46,465 nt of DNA from an uncultured Pirellulaceae bacterium (GTDB taxonomy: Bacteria > Planctomycetota > Planctomycetia > Pirellulales > Pirellulaceae), in contig CAJQQR010000006.1 in NCBI GenBank assembly GCA_905480545.1, forward strand, positions 1 to 46,465. Direction: 5' to 3'. Position numbers and translations under genes: made by a program. The notes below the pieces were generated by a model. The model was not told the DNA's origin. It saw only the letters and a list, made by a program, of their open reading frames with translations, and did no database searches. Shown in pieces: positions 17,208-27,203 of the stretch (its first letter is position 1; every line of letters starts with the position of its first letter).

Positions 17208-18797
17208 ATGTTTCGGTTTTCATGGTTCACTGCTTTTTCGGTGGCATTCATTTTTGTACTTCCTTTGTCGGTCGAAGCTCAACGAAGAGGAGGTGGCCGA
17301 TCAGGTGGCGGAATTAGTCGTAGCGCTACGCAGGCCCGACCTTCCAGTTCCTCACAGTTCCGGGGACAGTCGATGTCTAGTCAGCGTTCGGTTACCCAAA
17401 ATTCAAGCTCGATCAACCGTAGCTCTGGCTCGACCAACCGTAGCTCTGGTTCGATCAACCGCAGCTCTGGTTCGATCAATCGTAGCTCTGGTTCGATCAA
17501 TCGTGGTTCTGGCAACTTTAACTCCGCAAATCGAAGCAACATTAATCGAGGAAACACCTCACAAAAACCATCGCGTAGCCAACTTGATAGCTTTTTAAAT
17601 TCTTCTGGTTCATCACGTAATTCGATGAATACCGCTGGACGTCCCAGCACTCTGCCGGCCCCAGGTTCGGGTTGGAATTCCAAGACATTCGAAACAGCCA
17701 ATGGGACAAAGATAACAGTGGGTGGTGGTTCGGGTTCCAAAACTGGGCAAAGTGGAGGAAAGCTAGGTGCTGCTGGTGGTGGCGTCAAAATTGAAACAGC
17801 CGCTGGCAAAACAGCCACAAAAGGTGGCGTAAAAGTTGCTGGACAGGATTCTGTGGGTAACCGAGCGGTCGGAGGGGTCGGTGGTAAGCAAATATCCGAT
17901 GGGCGAGGCAATAGTGTTGGGGCTGTTGGTGGTGGAGCAATTGACAGTAAAGGTAACTTTAAAGGCGGTGGCGTCGTCGGAGCAAAAAATCAATACGGCT
18001 ATGCCAAAGTCGGTGGACGGGGCACTGCCGGAAACATAAATACTGGTAATCGCACGACGGTAGGACGTGCTGCAGTTCGCGGACCTAGTGGGAATGTAAT
18101 TTCGGCAGGTCGTGGTGCCCAATTCGTCAACGGTCAGTTTATAGGTGGAAATTCCTGGGCTGCCGTAAACGGTAATTTCACCCGATACAATTATTTCGGT
18201 GGCGGTTACTATGCCCGATATCCCGGAGCATGGTTTCCCGGCAAATGGGCGATTGCGGGCACAGCTTGGGCTGCAACGACTTGGGCTGTAGCAGGAACAT
18301 ATTGTGGGTGTTCTGAAGAAGGCGTTTATTACGACTACGAAGATAACGTAGCGTACCAGGATGACACAGTTTATTACGAAGGCGAGCCGGTTGGCACCTC
18401 CGAAGAGTACTATGAAGAAGCCAGTGAAATAGCAAGCTCTGGCGAACAGAGCAGCGACGAAGAATGGATGCCGATTGGAGTCTTTGCACTTATTAAAGAC
18501 GCGGACCAAAAGGAAACCGAAAGAGTGATTCAATTAGCGTTGAATCGAGACGGTGCCATCAGGGGAAACCTGCATGACATGCTTACCGAGAAAGTGACTC
18601 CGGTCATTGGTGCGGTGGATAAGGAAACCCAACGCGTAGCCATAGGCATTGAAGGGAACGATCAATTGTTGGTTGAAGTGGGACTTTACAATCTAACCAA
18701 TGATGAAGTTCCAATTTTGATTCACTTTTCAAAAGACAAGCGTCAACAAGCAACACTCATTCGCTTGAAAACTCCTGAAGACGAACAGAAGCAATAG
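17208..18797 (+). CDS. Secreted Ser/Gly-rich repeat protein, planctomycete type
   Basis: A 529-residue protein from ATG 17208, preceded by GGAG at a good distance. It has a signal peptide (cleavage near VEAQRR). Then come a low-complexity basic Arg/Gly/Ser part, five tandem seven-residue repeats of the type SINRSSG at about 68-102, and a Gly-rich region (about 165-330) with many GG and GGG runs. A Tyr/Asp/Glu-rich stretch (about 362-400; VYYDYEDNVAYQDD, EEYYEEASE) precedes a compact C-terminal domain (about 410-525; GVFALIKDADQKETERVIQL) that may be globular. The function is unknown; composition suggests a surface or matrix protein. No homologue family name is recognised. A hairpin just downstream probably ends the transcript. 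Confidence 0.8.
   Translation: MFRFSWFTAFSVAFIFVLPLSVEAQRRGGGRSGGGISRSATQARPSSSSQFRGQSMSSQRSVTQNSSSINRSSGSTNRSSGSINRSSGSINRSSGSINRGSGNFNSANRSNINRGNTSQKPSRSQLDSFLNSSGSSRNSMNTAGRPSTLPAPGSGWNSKTFETANGTKITVGGGSGSKTGQSGGKLGAAGGGVKIETAAGKTATKGGVKVAGQDSVGNRAVGGVGGKQISDGRGNSVGAVGGGAIDSKGNFKGGGVVGAKNQYGYAKVGGRGTAGNINTGNRTTVGRAAVRGPSGNVISAGRGAQFVNGQFIGGNSWAAVNGNFTRYNYFGGGYYARYPGAWFPGKWAIAGTAWAATTWAVAGTYCGCSEEGVYYDYEDNVAYQDDTVYYEGEPVGTSEEYYEEASEIASSGEQSSDEEWMPIGVFALIKDADQKETERVIQLALNRDGAIRGNLHDMLTEKVTPVIGAVDKETQRVAIGIEGNDQLLVEVGLYNLTNDEVPILIHFSKDKRQQATLIRLKTPEDEQKQ
17409..17513 (+). repeat. Five tandem 21-bp coding repeats
   Basis: Units at 17409, 17430, 17451, 17472 and 17493 share the pattern TCGATCAACCGTAGCTCTGG with a few third-position and one or two second-position changes. 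Each encodes a seven-residue S-I-N-R-S-S-G type unit (first and last slightly divergent). Because the unit is a multiple of three, copy-number change would keep the frame. Confidence 0.93.
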
Positions 18798-18804
18798 CAA
18801 AAAT

Positions 18805-18834
18805 GGACGCAATCCAATATCGGGTTGCGACCAT
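18805..18834 (+). terminator. Hairpin after the Ser/Gly-rich gene, probable terminator
   Basis: TGGACGCAATCC and GGGTTGCGACCA pair around the loop AATATC (18817-18822), with one A-A mismatch and one G-U pair, giving a 12-position stem 7 nt after the stop codon. TTCATTATTC follows, which is only moderately T-rich. A terminator or 3' stabilising hairpin is likely. Confidence 0.55.
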
Positions 18835-19209
18835 TCATTATTCGCTTGGTGAGAAAGAAACATCTGCATCATTCGATTTAACCCGCTTTAGTATCAAGGC
18901 GTTGGTTGAATTTTTCATTGTTTTTTCGCGTCACCAATGGCGTTTTAAAAGCCCGGATCACAAGCGAATAAAATAAGTCATCTACTTTTGAACGAACGCT
19001 TAATGCGACGCCGACGCCTACCAACGGATGATGAATTTGAATGCCAACTGGATCTTGGAAAGATCAACGAGCATTGAAAAAATGATGCATTCATCTACCG
19101 GTGCAAAGCAGCGACAAAAATGAAGGCTTTGGCAGATGTCGATTTTGCAAGCTAAACTTTAGGCTCGGCGTCTTAACCCTTCGGTACCAAATTTCCCCTG
19201 AAAAATCCG
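18835..19209. other. Intergenic region, no convincing gene
   Basis: About 375 bp between the hairpin and the MscS-type gene. No ORF with recognisable features and no clear promoter or RNA motif were seen. Confidence 0.3.
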
Positions 19210-22200
19210 TTGAACCGTTCAGTAAGGTATACATTCTTTTTTGCAATAACCGTATTCGTTTTATTGCTTCCGCTCCGCTCCGACGCCCAAACCCCAAAGC
19301 CGTCGGTCGAAAATGGCGACAAACCGACCATTGCGGACATTGAATTAGCGTTGGAAACGGTCGAGTCGAACACGGAAATTGATTCAAAAGTGAAGGACGC
19401 TTTACGCACAACGTACCAGGACGCCATTGCCGCGTTGAAGGAAGCGGCCACCGATACGGAAACTGCAGCTGCCTATCGGGAAACTTTGACGCGGGCACCG
19501 CTCAGTACGGCAGAACTTCTAAAGCAACTCAAGGATTTGCCAACAGCCGATACTTCAGTGCCGCAAACCAGCGATTTTGAAATCCTGCAGCAAAAACTAA
19601 ACGAGCAGCGTGGGGTCCTTGCCGGACTCCAGGAACAATTGTTGAGCGTTACCACCGAGTTAACAGAAGGCGAACAACGCCCAACTGACATCAGCGTTCG
19701 AATTCCTAAAGTTCAGTCGGAACTGTCAGAACTTCGAGAGCGACTGGGAACGGAAGAACTCTCCAATGATGATGTCTCCGATGTACGTGTCGCAGATCGC
19801 ATTCTTTTGCAAGCTCAAGAAGAAAAACTTGTAAGCGAACTTGAGATGCTGAAGCAAGAGCAACAGAGCATGTCGGTTCGCCGCAACCTCCTACAGACGC
19901 AGAAAGACTTTTTGTCGAAGAAGGTCGAAAACGCATCGGCCGTCGCATCCATCTACGAAGCGACGATGGACAAAAGCGTTACGAAGCAAACCCAAAAAAC
20001 GATCGCTCGAGCCGAAGAACTCAAGTCAGAACTCGGCGAAGGGCATCGGGCAATTGAGCTTGCCACAGAAGTTCAAAAACTGGCGAACGATTTACAAAAC
20101 ACTCTCAGGGACAAGACCCTCATAGCAACCGCGACCGCTATCGCAACATCAAAGCTCGGCCACCTAACCCAACAACATGAAGGCATCCGAAAGCAGCTCG
20201 AATTAGGTCAGACCGATCGAGCAATGGCGGAAGTACTGCTGAAATTAAGAGACCTACTACGGGTGCGCGGACGCGATTTCGACCAGAATCAACCTTGGCC
20301 AACTCTTTCTCAGACTCGCTTGGCTGCGGTTCTAGTTGATGCCGACATTGAACGCCAAAAAGAAGTCAAAGCAGGTTTTGCCGATCAGTCATCTAAGGCT
20401 GTCGATGAACTCATTGAAATGCGAATTGAGGTCCTCAGAAAACTACGAAGTCAATATCAGGAGCTTCTCCCAGATTTAGCGTCGCTCGACTCAGAGCAAT
20501 TGCTTCTTTCCGACAAAGTTAACGAAGTTCAACGATACACCTCACAGCAGCTTTTCTGGATGAGGATTTCACCGCCTCTAACTTTGAAAACTCTAAGCGA
20601 TGCTCCAAGCGGTCTGCTCTGGATCCTCAGTCCAAAGCACGGACAAGAACTCGCTCAATCGTTGGCAGTCGTATTCGGCCAAAACGTTTATTCAAGCATT
20701 GGCGTCATTCTCGTTGCTGTACTTCTGATACTACTGCGACCATGGCTGTTGGCGGCGTTGAAACGTACCGGGGAAGGCATCGGGCGAGTAGCGGCCGACC
20801 GGTATCGACTCACCGTGCAGGCCGTTTCATGGACTCTATTAATCGCCACACCTACTCCGTTATTGTTCGGCTATGTTGCGATGACGTACCCACAGTTCGA
20901 GACCTCACTCGACTGGCAAGCAGGCTTTGGTACTGGAATGCGGTCATTTGCATCAAGCATCTTTATGGCTTTTATTGCAATAACCTGTTGTCTCCCAAAT
21001 GGGCTAGCGCAAAAACACTTTGGTTGGCCCCCGGAAATCCGTCAAACGATTCGCAAAACGGGATTCTTGTTTCTCGGAGTCTATTTTCCCCTTATCGTGC
21101 TGACCTTCAGCACACTTTTTAGCGCATCTATTGAATTTATCGACAGCATTGGGCGCATTAGTTTCATTCTTGCACACGTATTGACGGCCATCTACTTCTT
21201 TAGAATTTTCTATTCGCGAACTGGCATTCGGATCGAGGGAGGAGAAGATCATATTCCGACAGTCTGGATCCGTCTTTTTACCCTTGTGCTGACCTCCTGT
21301 CCATTTGTCCTAGTGGTAGTTGCGTCAACCGGCTACATGATCGCCGCAGCTAAACTGAGTTACGTTGCTACTCTGTCGTTGTCCATGCTCACCGGCGTTA
21401 CGATTCTTTATGCTTGCGTAATTCGCTGGTTCAAGATCGAATACAGGAAATTGGCATTTTCTGACGCACTCGAACGTCGAAGAAGCCGGCAAGAATCCGC
21501 AACGTCGAAAGAACAGGGTCATGAGCCAACCGAAGAGATCTTTGTCGATGAAACCGAGCAAGAGTTGGGCATCGATACCGTCGATGATCAGGTTCGACAC
21601 ATTGTCCGTTTGCTATTCGGTTTGGTTGCGGCAATTGCGATTCTCTCATTGTGGTCTGAGACACTTCCACTTCTTGAGTATTTTGAAAGCATCAAGCTCC
21701 CCCTGATGACAGGACTCAGTTTGCTTGACCTGAAAAAGGCAATACTGATCCTTATTGTTGGATGGATCGCCATTCAAAACCTGCCTGGTCTCCTTGAATT
21801 CGCGATCTTCCGGTCGCGGTCAATTCACGTTGGCACGCGGAACGCAATCACTACGATCGGTCAGTACACGCTGGTAGCAGTTGTATTTTTCACGCTGTTT
21901 AACGTACTTCACTTGGACTGGACTCAATTCGGCTGGATCGCGGGCGGACTCAGCGTTGGGATCGGATTTGGTATGCAGGAGATTGTCGCGAACTTTATTT
22001 GCGGATTGATCCTACTCCTTGAGCGGCCCGTACGAGTCGGCGACGTTGTCACGATTGAGGGCGAAATTGGTACCGTCACAAAAATCCACCTTCGGGCAAC
22101 CACCATCACAAACTTCGACCGAGGAGAAGTTGTCTTGCCGAACAAAACCCTGATTACGAGCAAGCTGATAAATTGGACGCTTAGTACGACACTCAACCGC

Positions 22201-22569
22201 ATCACGATCCCTGTGGGTGTTGCGTATGGCACCGATACGGATATGGCGAAGCAGATCATGTTGGAAGTCGCCGCCGAGCACCCGAACGTTTCAACCGAAC
22301 CAGCACCAATGACCATTTTTAATGAATTCGCGGACAGCTCGCTCAGCATCCATTTGCGTGTCTTTTTGCCCGACCGCAGCAGCCGCGATGCGACGATCAA
22401 CGATCTTCACACGGAAATTAACAAGCGATTCGCGATTGCTGGTATTGAAATCCCGTTCCCGCAGCGAGACTTTCATTTGCGGAGCGGATGGAATACGACC
22501 AATCGCGAGCAAAACGAAAAAACCCAACCACCGCAAGTCCTTCAAGATGATCATGACTCAAACGTGTAA
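19210..22569 (+). CDS. Large MscS-family mechanosensitive channel (MscK/MscM type)
   Basis: A 1,119-residue membrane protein. The start is a TTG at 19210: it opens a good signal peptide (MNRSVRYTFFFAITVFVLLL, cleavage near SDAQ) and no better ATG exists before residue 340. A long periplasmic helical/coiled-coil region (about 30-470) precedes several transmembrane helices (about 490-870). The MscS core follows: the pore-lining helix in GWIAGGLSVGIGFGMQEIVA, then ERPVRVGDVVTIEGEIGTVTKI of the beta domain and the C-terminal cytoplasmic domain ending IPFPQRDFHLRS. Length and order match MscK (KefA) and MscM (YjeP) of E. coli. It releases solutes when membrane tension rises on osmotic downshock. 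It seems monocistronic. Confidence 0.93.
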   Translation: MNRSVRYTFFFAITVFVLLLPLRSDAQTPKPSVENGDKPTIADIELALETVESNTEIDSKVKDALRTTYQDAIAALKEAATDTETAAAYRETLTRAPLSTAELLKQLKDLPTADTSVPQTSDFEILQQKLNEQRGVLAGLQEQLLSVTTELTEGEQRPTDISVRIPKVQSELSELRERLGTEELSNDDVSDVRVADRILLQAQEEKLVSELEMLKQEQQSMSVRRNLLQTQKDFLSKKVENASAVASIYEATMDKSVTKQTQKTIARAEELKSELGEGHRAIELATEVQKLANDLQNTLRDKTLIATATAIATSKLGHLTQQHEGIRKQLELGQTDRAMAEVLLKLRDLLRVRGRDFDQNQPWPTLSQTRLAAVLVDADIERQKEVKAGFADQSSKAVDELIEMRIEVLRKLRSQYQELLPDLASLDSEQLLLSDKVNEVQRYTSQQLFWMRISPPLTLKTLSDAPSGLLWILSPKHGQELAQSLAVVFGQNVYSSIGVILVAVLLILLRPWLLAALKRTGEGIGRVAADRYRLTVQAVSWTLLIATPTPLLFGYVAMTYPQFETSLDWQAGFGTGMRSFASSIFMAFIAITCCLPNGLAQKHFGWPPEIRQTIRKTGFLFLGVYFPLIVLTFSTLFSASIEFIDSIGRISFILAHVLTAIYFFRIFYSRTGIRIEGGEDHIPTVWIRLFTLVLTSCPFVLVVVASTGYMIAAAKLSYVATLSLSMLTGVTILYACVIRWFKIEYRKLAFSDALERRRSRQESATSKEQGHEPTEEIFVDETEQELGIDTVDDQVRHIVRLLFGLVAAIAILSLWSETLPLLEYFESIKLPLMTGLSLLDLKKAILILIVGWIAIQNLPGLLEFAIFRSRSIHVGTRNAITTIGQYTLVAVVFFTLFNVLHLDWTQFGWIAGGLSVGIGFGMQEIVANFICGLILLLERPVRVGDVVTIEGEIGTVTKIHLRATTITNFDRGEVVLPNKTLITSKLINWTLSTTLNRITIPVGVAYGTDTDMAKQIMLEVAAEHPNVSTEPAPMTIFNEFADSSLSIHLRVFLPDRSSRDATINDLHTEINKRFAIAGIEIPFPQRDFHLRSGWNTTNREQNEKTQPPQVLQDDHDSNV

Positions 22570-22981
22570 TTCAGCGGATGCAGCCACACGAATCATGGCA
22601 AGTCAAAAATGAAGGCTGACCAGTCGTTAAGGGTTCGCCGCCTGAAACGGGCCGCAATCTTTGCTTAGGTATGAGGCCGCGACGAAACCCGGTGAAGCCG
22701 AACGCGCGACCCCCGATATCCTTGCATGTCGTACAATATTGAATTCTGGGGTCTCAGCGGCGGATGACAGTCTCAAGTCGTCGTAACGAACTGGCCCTGC
22801 CCGAATGACCATCGCCTGTCAATGAATGACACTGGAATCGGAGCCTTCAAAATCTTGTGCCCACTTCAATTAAATCAGCCCTACGAACGTAATGTGAAGC
22901 TAAAGTACGTCTTATCGGTTAACATATTCGACGGAGTTGCGGTAAAACTGAGAACGAAAATCACTTTATTAATGAACAACA
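22570..22981. other. Intergenic region, no convincing gene
   Basis: About 410 bp. The minus frame 22627-22812 (61 codons) and plus frame 22822-23004 (60 codons) have no recognisable motif. The part from 22630 to 22810 is more G/C-rich than its surroundings, which could mark a remnant or a structured RNA, but no stable fold was apparent by eye. Confidence 0.3.
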
Positions 22982-23395
22982 ATGAAATCACTCATCGGAA
23001 ATAAAGTTGCCGAGAAGGACATACGTGAGTGGCTTTCTCAAAACGGATTTTTCGGCCGATCAGCCAATTTCAAGGAATTGGAGCTCCATGCAATCCAACG
23101 CCCTGGTTGGCTGCAGGTTTTTCGATTCACCGTCGAGGCAAAGACACAAACGGGCGGATGGACAACGTTTTTCGGAGCTGTTCGCGATGACGAACGAACA
23201 AACGAAACAACGATCAAAACTTTTGCCAAATTTTCTGATCAACAACGTCTACTCGCCGACTGGTCCGCGAACCTAATTCGCCGCAAATCAGGTCAATCGG
23301 ATGAGGTGCTGTCGATGCCCTGGGTCTTCGTATCGGTGGGTGGTTTCATCGCCGGATTGATTCTTTTGCTGTACCTAACTTCGCTGGTTTATTAA
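22982..23395 (+). CDS. Small hypothetical protein with a C-terminal membrane anchor
   Basis: A 137-residue protein from ATG 22982. Residues 1-105 are soluble and reminiscent of a small alpha/beta domain (VFRFTVEAKTQTGGWTTFFG, then VRDDERTNETTIKTF). One transmembrane helix lies at about 113-132 (WVFVSVGGFIAGLILLLYLT), leaving a very short tail, so the soluble part should face the cytoplasm as a tail-anchored protein (inference). No family is recognised. Composition and codon pattern are consistent with real coding sequence. It stands alone. Confidence 0.65.
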   Translation: MKSLIGNKVAEKDIREWLSQNGFFGRSANFKELELHAIQRPGWLQVFRFTVEAKTQTGGWTTFFGAVRDDERTNETTIKTFAKFSDQQRLLADWSANLIRRKSGQSDEVLSMPWVFVSVGGFIAGLILLLYLTSLVY

Positions 23396-23696
23396 GATCT
23401 CGGTGATTCATTAAAATCTTGATGGGTACAAGCTTGGTTTCGCAAAACCCGGTTTACGTTAGCAACGGACTCTGAACCACTGATCTCATTTCCTAATCGA
23501 CTTTACGTATTTGTACTCAACCCGATCGATTTGTTGTTAACCGTGTCCCTTTACATTCCTTAAGGTTTGCGAAAATCAGGGGCGTCAGCAAGCTGCAAGG
23601 GACCTGTAAGTTTTGATTCAGAGAACGGAAATGACCGAGTCTCGATCGGCGATTGAATTCAAACAAAACTCAACACCAAACCGATAGTCTAATCCA
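23396..23696. other. Intergenic region, no convincing gene
   Basis: About 300 bp between the small membrane protein and the nei-like gene. A short AAGAT...ATCTT inverted pair (near 23394-23423) is too weak to call a terminator. Nothing else was seen. Confidence 0.3.
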
Positions 23697-24497
23697 ATGC
23701 CCGAAGGTCACACCGTTCATCGTATCGCCGCCGACCAAAACGAATGGTTTTCTGGGCAGAAAATTGCATTACTTTCGCCGCAAGGCCGTTTTTCGACAGA
23801 GGCCGACGTACTCAGCGGTTTGAGATTAAAGTCAGTTGAAGCATTTGGCAAACACTTGTTTTACGTTTTTACGACAAACAGAATCATTCACGTTCATTTA
23901 GGGCTTTATGGAAAATTCCGCGTTCACACTAATCCGCCACCAGAACCGCGCGGCGCTGTGAGAATGCGGGTGATTGGTTCGCGAAAGTCATTCGACTTAA
24001 ATGGGCCAAATCAATGCGAGCTGATCGATTCGGAAAAGATGGAGCAAATCATCCAGCGCCTGGGGCCAGATCCACTCAGACCAGATGCTGACCCGCACGA
24101 CGCCTGGAGAAAAATGTCCACGAGCACAAAACCGATCGGAGCGATGCTGTTGGATCAAGCGGTTATTGCCGGAATCGGCAACATTTATCGCTGTGAGATT
24201 TTATTCTTGTTGAGCATCAACCCTCAGAAACCATCCAATGAATTGAACGAAGGGCAGTTTCAAGCGATTTGGGATCTGACGTGCCGCCTGCTTGAAATCG
24301 GAAAAATTAATAACCGCATCGTGACAACGATCGATTTGAGTGAAACAGCCGGGGACGCCATGAGCGCCAAATCAATTCGCCGCAGCGAAAGATTAAACAT
24401 ATATAAAAAGCCGTTTTGTCCCAAGTGCGGTGACTACGTCTACTATTGGCAACTGGCGAACCGAACTGTTTACTCATGCGACAATTGCCAGCAATAA
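23697..24497 (+). CDS. Fpg/Nei-family DNA glycosylase/AP lyase (Nei-like)
   Basis: A 266-residue protein from ATG 23697. It opens MPEGHTVHRIA: after removal of Met1, Pro2 is the nucleophile and Glu3 the partner acid of the Fpg/Nei superfamily, and the HTVHR form is the Nei2/actinobacterial-type variant. Lys52 in AFGKHLF matches the conserved lysine. The H2TH helix region lies near 158-180 (LDQAVIAGIGNIYRCEIL). The C-terminal zinc finger has cysteines at 241, 244, 261 and 264 (CPKC and CDNC), followed by two residues only. Such enzymes excise oxidised pyrimidines or related lesions and cut the abasic site by beta,delta-elimination. The gene lies alone, 142 bp upstream of the EamA permease. Confidence 0.93.
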   Translation: MPEGHTVHRIAADQNEWFSGQKIALLSPQGRFSTEADVLSGLRLKSVEAFGKHLFYVFTTNRIIHVHLGLYGKFRVHTNPPPEPRGAVRMRVIGSRKSFDLNGPNQCELIDSEKMEQIIQRLGPDPLRPDADPHDAWRKMSTSTKPIGAMLLDQAVIAGIGNIYRCEILFLLSINPQKPSNELNEGQFQAIWDLTCRLLEIGKINNRIVTTIDLSETAGDAMSAKSIRRSERLNIYKKPFCPKCGDYVYYWQLANRTVYSCDNCQQ

Positions 24498-24639
24498 CGT
24501 CTCTAGTAACGCTTCAATCTCGTCAAATCCAGCGAATGAAGTGTGATCAAAAATGCGAAAGGTGAACAGCGAGCACCCCATCGCCAAACAAGCAATCAAA
24601 GTTAAACTTTGTATTTCGTAAACACATTCTGGCGAATAA

Positions 24640-25659
24640 ATGGGCATTGGTGAAGCAGCTGGACTTTTCGCGGCGTCATTGTGGGCGTTGTCCAGCATCT
24701 TTTATAGTCGCGCAAAGATGACGGCGTGGGAGATGAACTTCTGGAAGAACATCATCGCAACCGGGGTTTTCTTTGCCCAACTTTGGATCGTCAAATCGCT
24801 TGGTTCACAAACTGTTTTTGAGGCACCGATCGAAGCTTGGTGCTGGCTCGCTGGAAGCAGCGTGATTGGAATCTTGATAGGCGACACGGTTTACTTTCGC
24901 AGCGTGCAAATATTGGGACCACGGCGTGCGCTTGTGGTCGCGACAGCATCTCCTATCTTTGGCGTTATCGTCGGCTATTTTTTTATGGGAGACACAATTT
25001 CACTCATTCTGATGTTTGGAATTGGGCTCACAATTCTGGGCGTCGGAATTGTCGTCGGTGATAAACAGGCCGAAATCGAAAACCCGAACATTTATCCCGG
25101 GAAGTTTGTCCAAGGTGTACTTTTTGGAATCGGCGGAGCATTATGCCAAGCGGTAGGCGTCGGCGCAGCAAAGGTTGGTATGGCACATGGATGCGAAGCA
25201 CTTGAGTCATCGTTTATTCGAATGTTCACCGCGTCGATTGCCGGTATTTATTTAGTCTCAATCAATCCATACCGATACGCCTATTCAAAGGTCGCAATGG
25301 AGCCGACGGATGAAAAGCACCTGATTGATAAAAAAAACACCCCGAAACGGGAGAACAAATCCGAAGCAGAAAAAGAAACAGCCCCTCCGAAGCTTCGATC
25401 GATCCTAACTCCACTTTGCGATATCCATACGATGAAGTTTTTTATTCCTGCTTCTTTGATTGGAACGTGGCTCGGAATCTGGTTCTATCAGATGGCCCAG
25501 CAATACTCAGACACTGCAGTAGTAACGACACTCAGTTCGACCTGCCCCATATTCGCCATTCCCTTTGTTTGGTTACTGCAGGGCCATCGCCCCTCGATCA
25601 AAGGATTTGCTGGGACTCTGATAGCCGTGTTCGGAATTTGGTACGTTGTCGGATTCTAG
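24640..25659 (+). CDS. EamA-family (DMT superfamily) transporter
   Basis: A 339-residue integral membrane protein from ATG 24640 with about ten transmembrane helices in two EamA (PF00892) repeats. The first repeat opens GIGEAAGLFAASLWALSSIF and ends GIGLTILGVGIVVG; the second closes with GFAGTLIAVFGIWYVVG. Between them, before the last four helices, sits a hydrophilic K/E-rich loop of about 45 residues (near 215-260; KKNTPKRENKSEAEKE), longer than usual for the family. The substrate is unknown; relatives export amino acids or metabolites. It converges with the amylase gene, with only 11 bp between the two stop codons. Confidence 0.9.
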   Translation: MGIGEAAGLFAASLWALSSIFYSRAKMTAWEMNFWKNIIATGVFFAQLWIVKSLGSQTVFEAPIEAWCWLAGSSVIGILIGDTVYFRSVQILGPRRALVVATASPIFGVIVGYFFMGDTISLILMFGIGLTILGVGIVVGDKQAEIENPNIYPGKFVQGVLFGIGGALCQAVGVGAAKVGMAHGCEALESSFIRMFTASIAGIYLVSINPYRYAYSKVAMEPTDEKHLIDKKNTPKRENKSEAEKETAPPKLRSILTPLCDIHTMKFFIPASLIGTWLGIWFYQMAQQYSDTAVVTTLSSTCPIFAIPFVWLLQGHRPSIKGFAGTLIAVFGIWYVVGF

Positions 25660-25670
25660 CGGACTGTGGT

Positions 25671-27203
25671 TCATTTCAACCGCTTGTAACTGCTATAATC
25701 ACCCCCTCGATCAATGCGGGGTTTGAGTATTCGAATTCCAAACGGCGGTACCTCAACGGTCAGCAATCCAGAGTGTTGCTGTGTCTGAAAGTCACTTAGC
25801 TGGTCGTGATACATGGTAAAATGCAGTACCCACGGATTCTCCGGTGTGATCACCTCGGTAATCGTTTGGCCGGTCGCGTTGGCGACCACAACAACATCAT
25901 CCACTGAACGATCCGTGTAACGAGAAAATGCTAACGCCGAAACGGTAGGGAGAAAACGAATCGAACCGTACCGTAACGCGGGAGAATCCTGGCGGATTTT
26001 TATCAGGTCGTTGATTCTCGCAAATTCCGGATTGCCTGCATTTACCCCGTCCCACTGCATCGGGCCACGCATCTCCGGGTCATCCCCACCACTCATTCCA
26101 ACTTCAACACCGTAGTAAATACAGGGCGATCCGGGTAAACAAAATTGCAGAGTCTGAGCCAGCGATCGTTGACGGAAATCTGGAAGCACGTTCTTAATTC
26201 TCGGCGTGTCATGATTGTCCAGAATGAGCCAACTCTTCAATAGACCATCGTAATTTCCGCTTGACGTCTGTCGCTCCAAAATCCGCCCGACTTGCGCACC
26301 CGACATATTTTCGGCGAGCATCTCAATCATTAGCTGGCGAAAGTTAAAATTCATTAGCCCGTCCATTGAATCACTCCAGCCGTTCGGGTCCGACCAGACC
26401 TCTCCGATGATCCAAGAATCATGTTTAACGCGGTGCGCCGCAGCGGTAAGCTCTTTTAGATATTCTGGGCCGATGTCAAACGCTACATCCAAGCGCCAAC
26501 CGTCAATTCCATCCTTGAGATAAGACGCAACGACGGAATCATCATTGTTCCAAAGATCGTTTCGAACCAATTCGTTTTCCAAATTTAATTCCGGAAGATT
26601 GGAAACGTTGTACCAACCGCGATGCCCATGTTCGTATTTGTTGCTGAAAGAAAACCAGTCTCGATAAGGACTGCTCTCATTCTCTCTCGCGTCCACAAAA
26701 ATAGAAGCTTGCATTCCCATGTGATTAAACACGCCATCAAGCATGATCCGCATCCCGACTGCATGAATGTCTTTGGTGAGACTTTTCAGTTGTTCGCGAG
26801 TTCCGTACTCCGGGGAAATCTTTCGATAATCCTTTGCCCCGTATTTGTGATTGGTGAATGAATCGTGTATCGGATTCAGGTACACGCATTCGACGCCCAG
26901 TTGTTTCAGATAGTCAATTTTGGTTGCAACGCTATTGAGATCCCCGCCCCAGAATTCGACCTCATGACTCCAAACGGAATGTTCTTGAAGAAATTCGTCG
27001 TGCCGAGGTTCATGACTCCAGTCACGAAGAATACGCGGCGAGCTATACAAGTCTTTTTTCTTGTCCAGGGCTTCACTAGGCGCGAAACGATCGACAAAAA
27101 TATGGTAAACGATTGGACCGCATCGCCAATCTGATTTCCGTTGTGCGATGATTTCGGGTGTCTCAAGCCCATGCCAATCCGTAAATCGTCTCTCTGGTTG
27201 CAT
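25671..27203 (-). CDS. GH13 alpha-amylase family glycosidase
   Basis: A 510-residue enzyme from ATG 27203, no signal peptide, so probably cytoplasmic. All four GH13 motifs are present: DGVFNH (156-161), GWRLDVAFD with nucleophile Asp239, IIGEVW with acid Glu268, and ILDNHD with Asp332. The N-terminal CGPIVYHIFVDRFAPSE and WSHEVEFWGGDLNSVATKIDY resemble neopullulanase/cyclomaltodextrinase-type (GH13_20-like) enzymes, although the N-terminal starch-binding domain of that group is absent. A C-terminal beta domain ends the protein. It likely hydrolyses alpha-1,4 (and perhaps alpha-1,6) glucans or maltodextrins from glycogen. It is divergent from kinase 2, with about 600 bp between starts. Confidence 0.93.
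   Translation of the reverse strand: MQPERRFTDWHGLETPEIIAQRKSDWRCGPIVYHIFVDRFAPSEALDKKKDLYSSPRILRDWSHEPRHDEFLQEHSVWSHEVEFWGGDLNSVATKIDYLKQLGVECVYLNPIHDSFTNHKYGAKDYRKISPEYGTREQLKSLTKDIHAVGMRIMLDGVFNHMGMQASIFVDARENESSPYRDWFSFSNKYEHGHRGWYNVSNLPELNLENELVRNDLWNNDDSVVASYLKDGIDGWRLDVAFDIGPEYLKELTAAAHRVKHDSWIIGEVWSDPNGWSDSMDGLMNFNFRQLMIEMLAENMSGAQVGRILERQTSSGNYDGLLKSWLILDNHDTPRIKNVLPDFRQRSLAQTLQFCLPGSPCIYYGVEVGMSGGDDPEMRGPMQWDGVNAGNPEFARINDLIKIRQDSPALRYGSIRFLPTVSALAFSRYTDRSVDDVVVVANATGQTITEVITPENPWVLHFTMYHDQLSDFQTQQHSGLLTVEVPPFGIRILKPRIDRGGDYSSYKRLK

Noticed and set aside
17763..18533. 256-codon minus-strand ORF
   Set aside because: Antisense to the Ser/Gly-rich protein gene; low-complexity sequence keeps several frames open.
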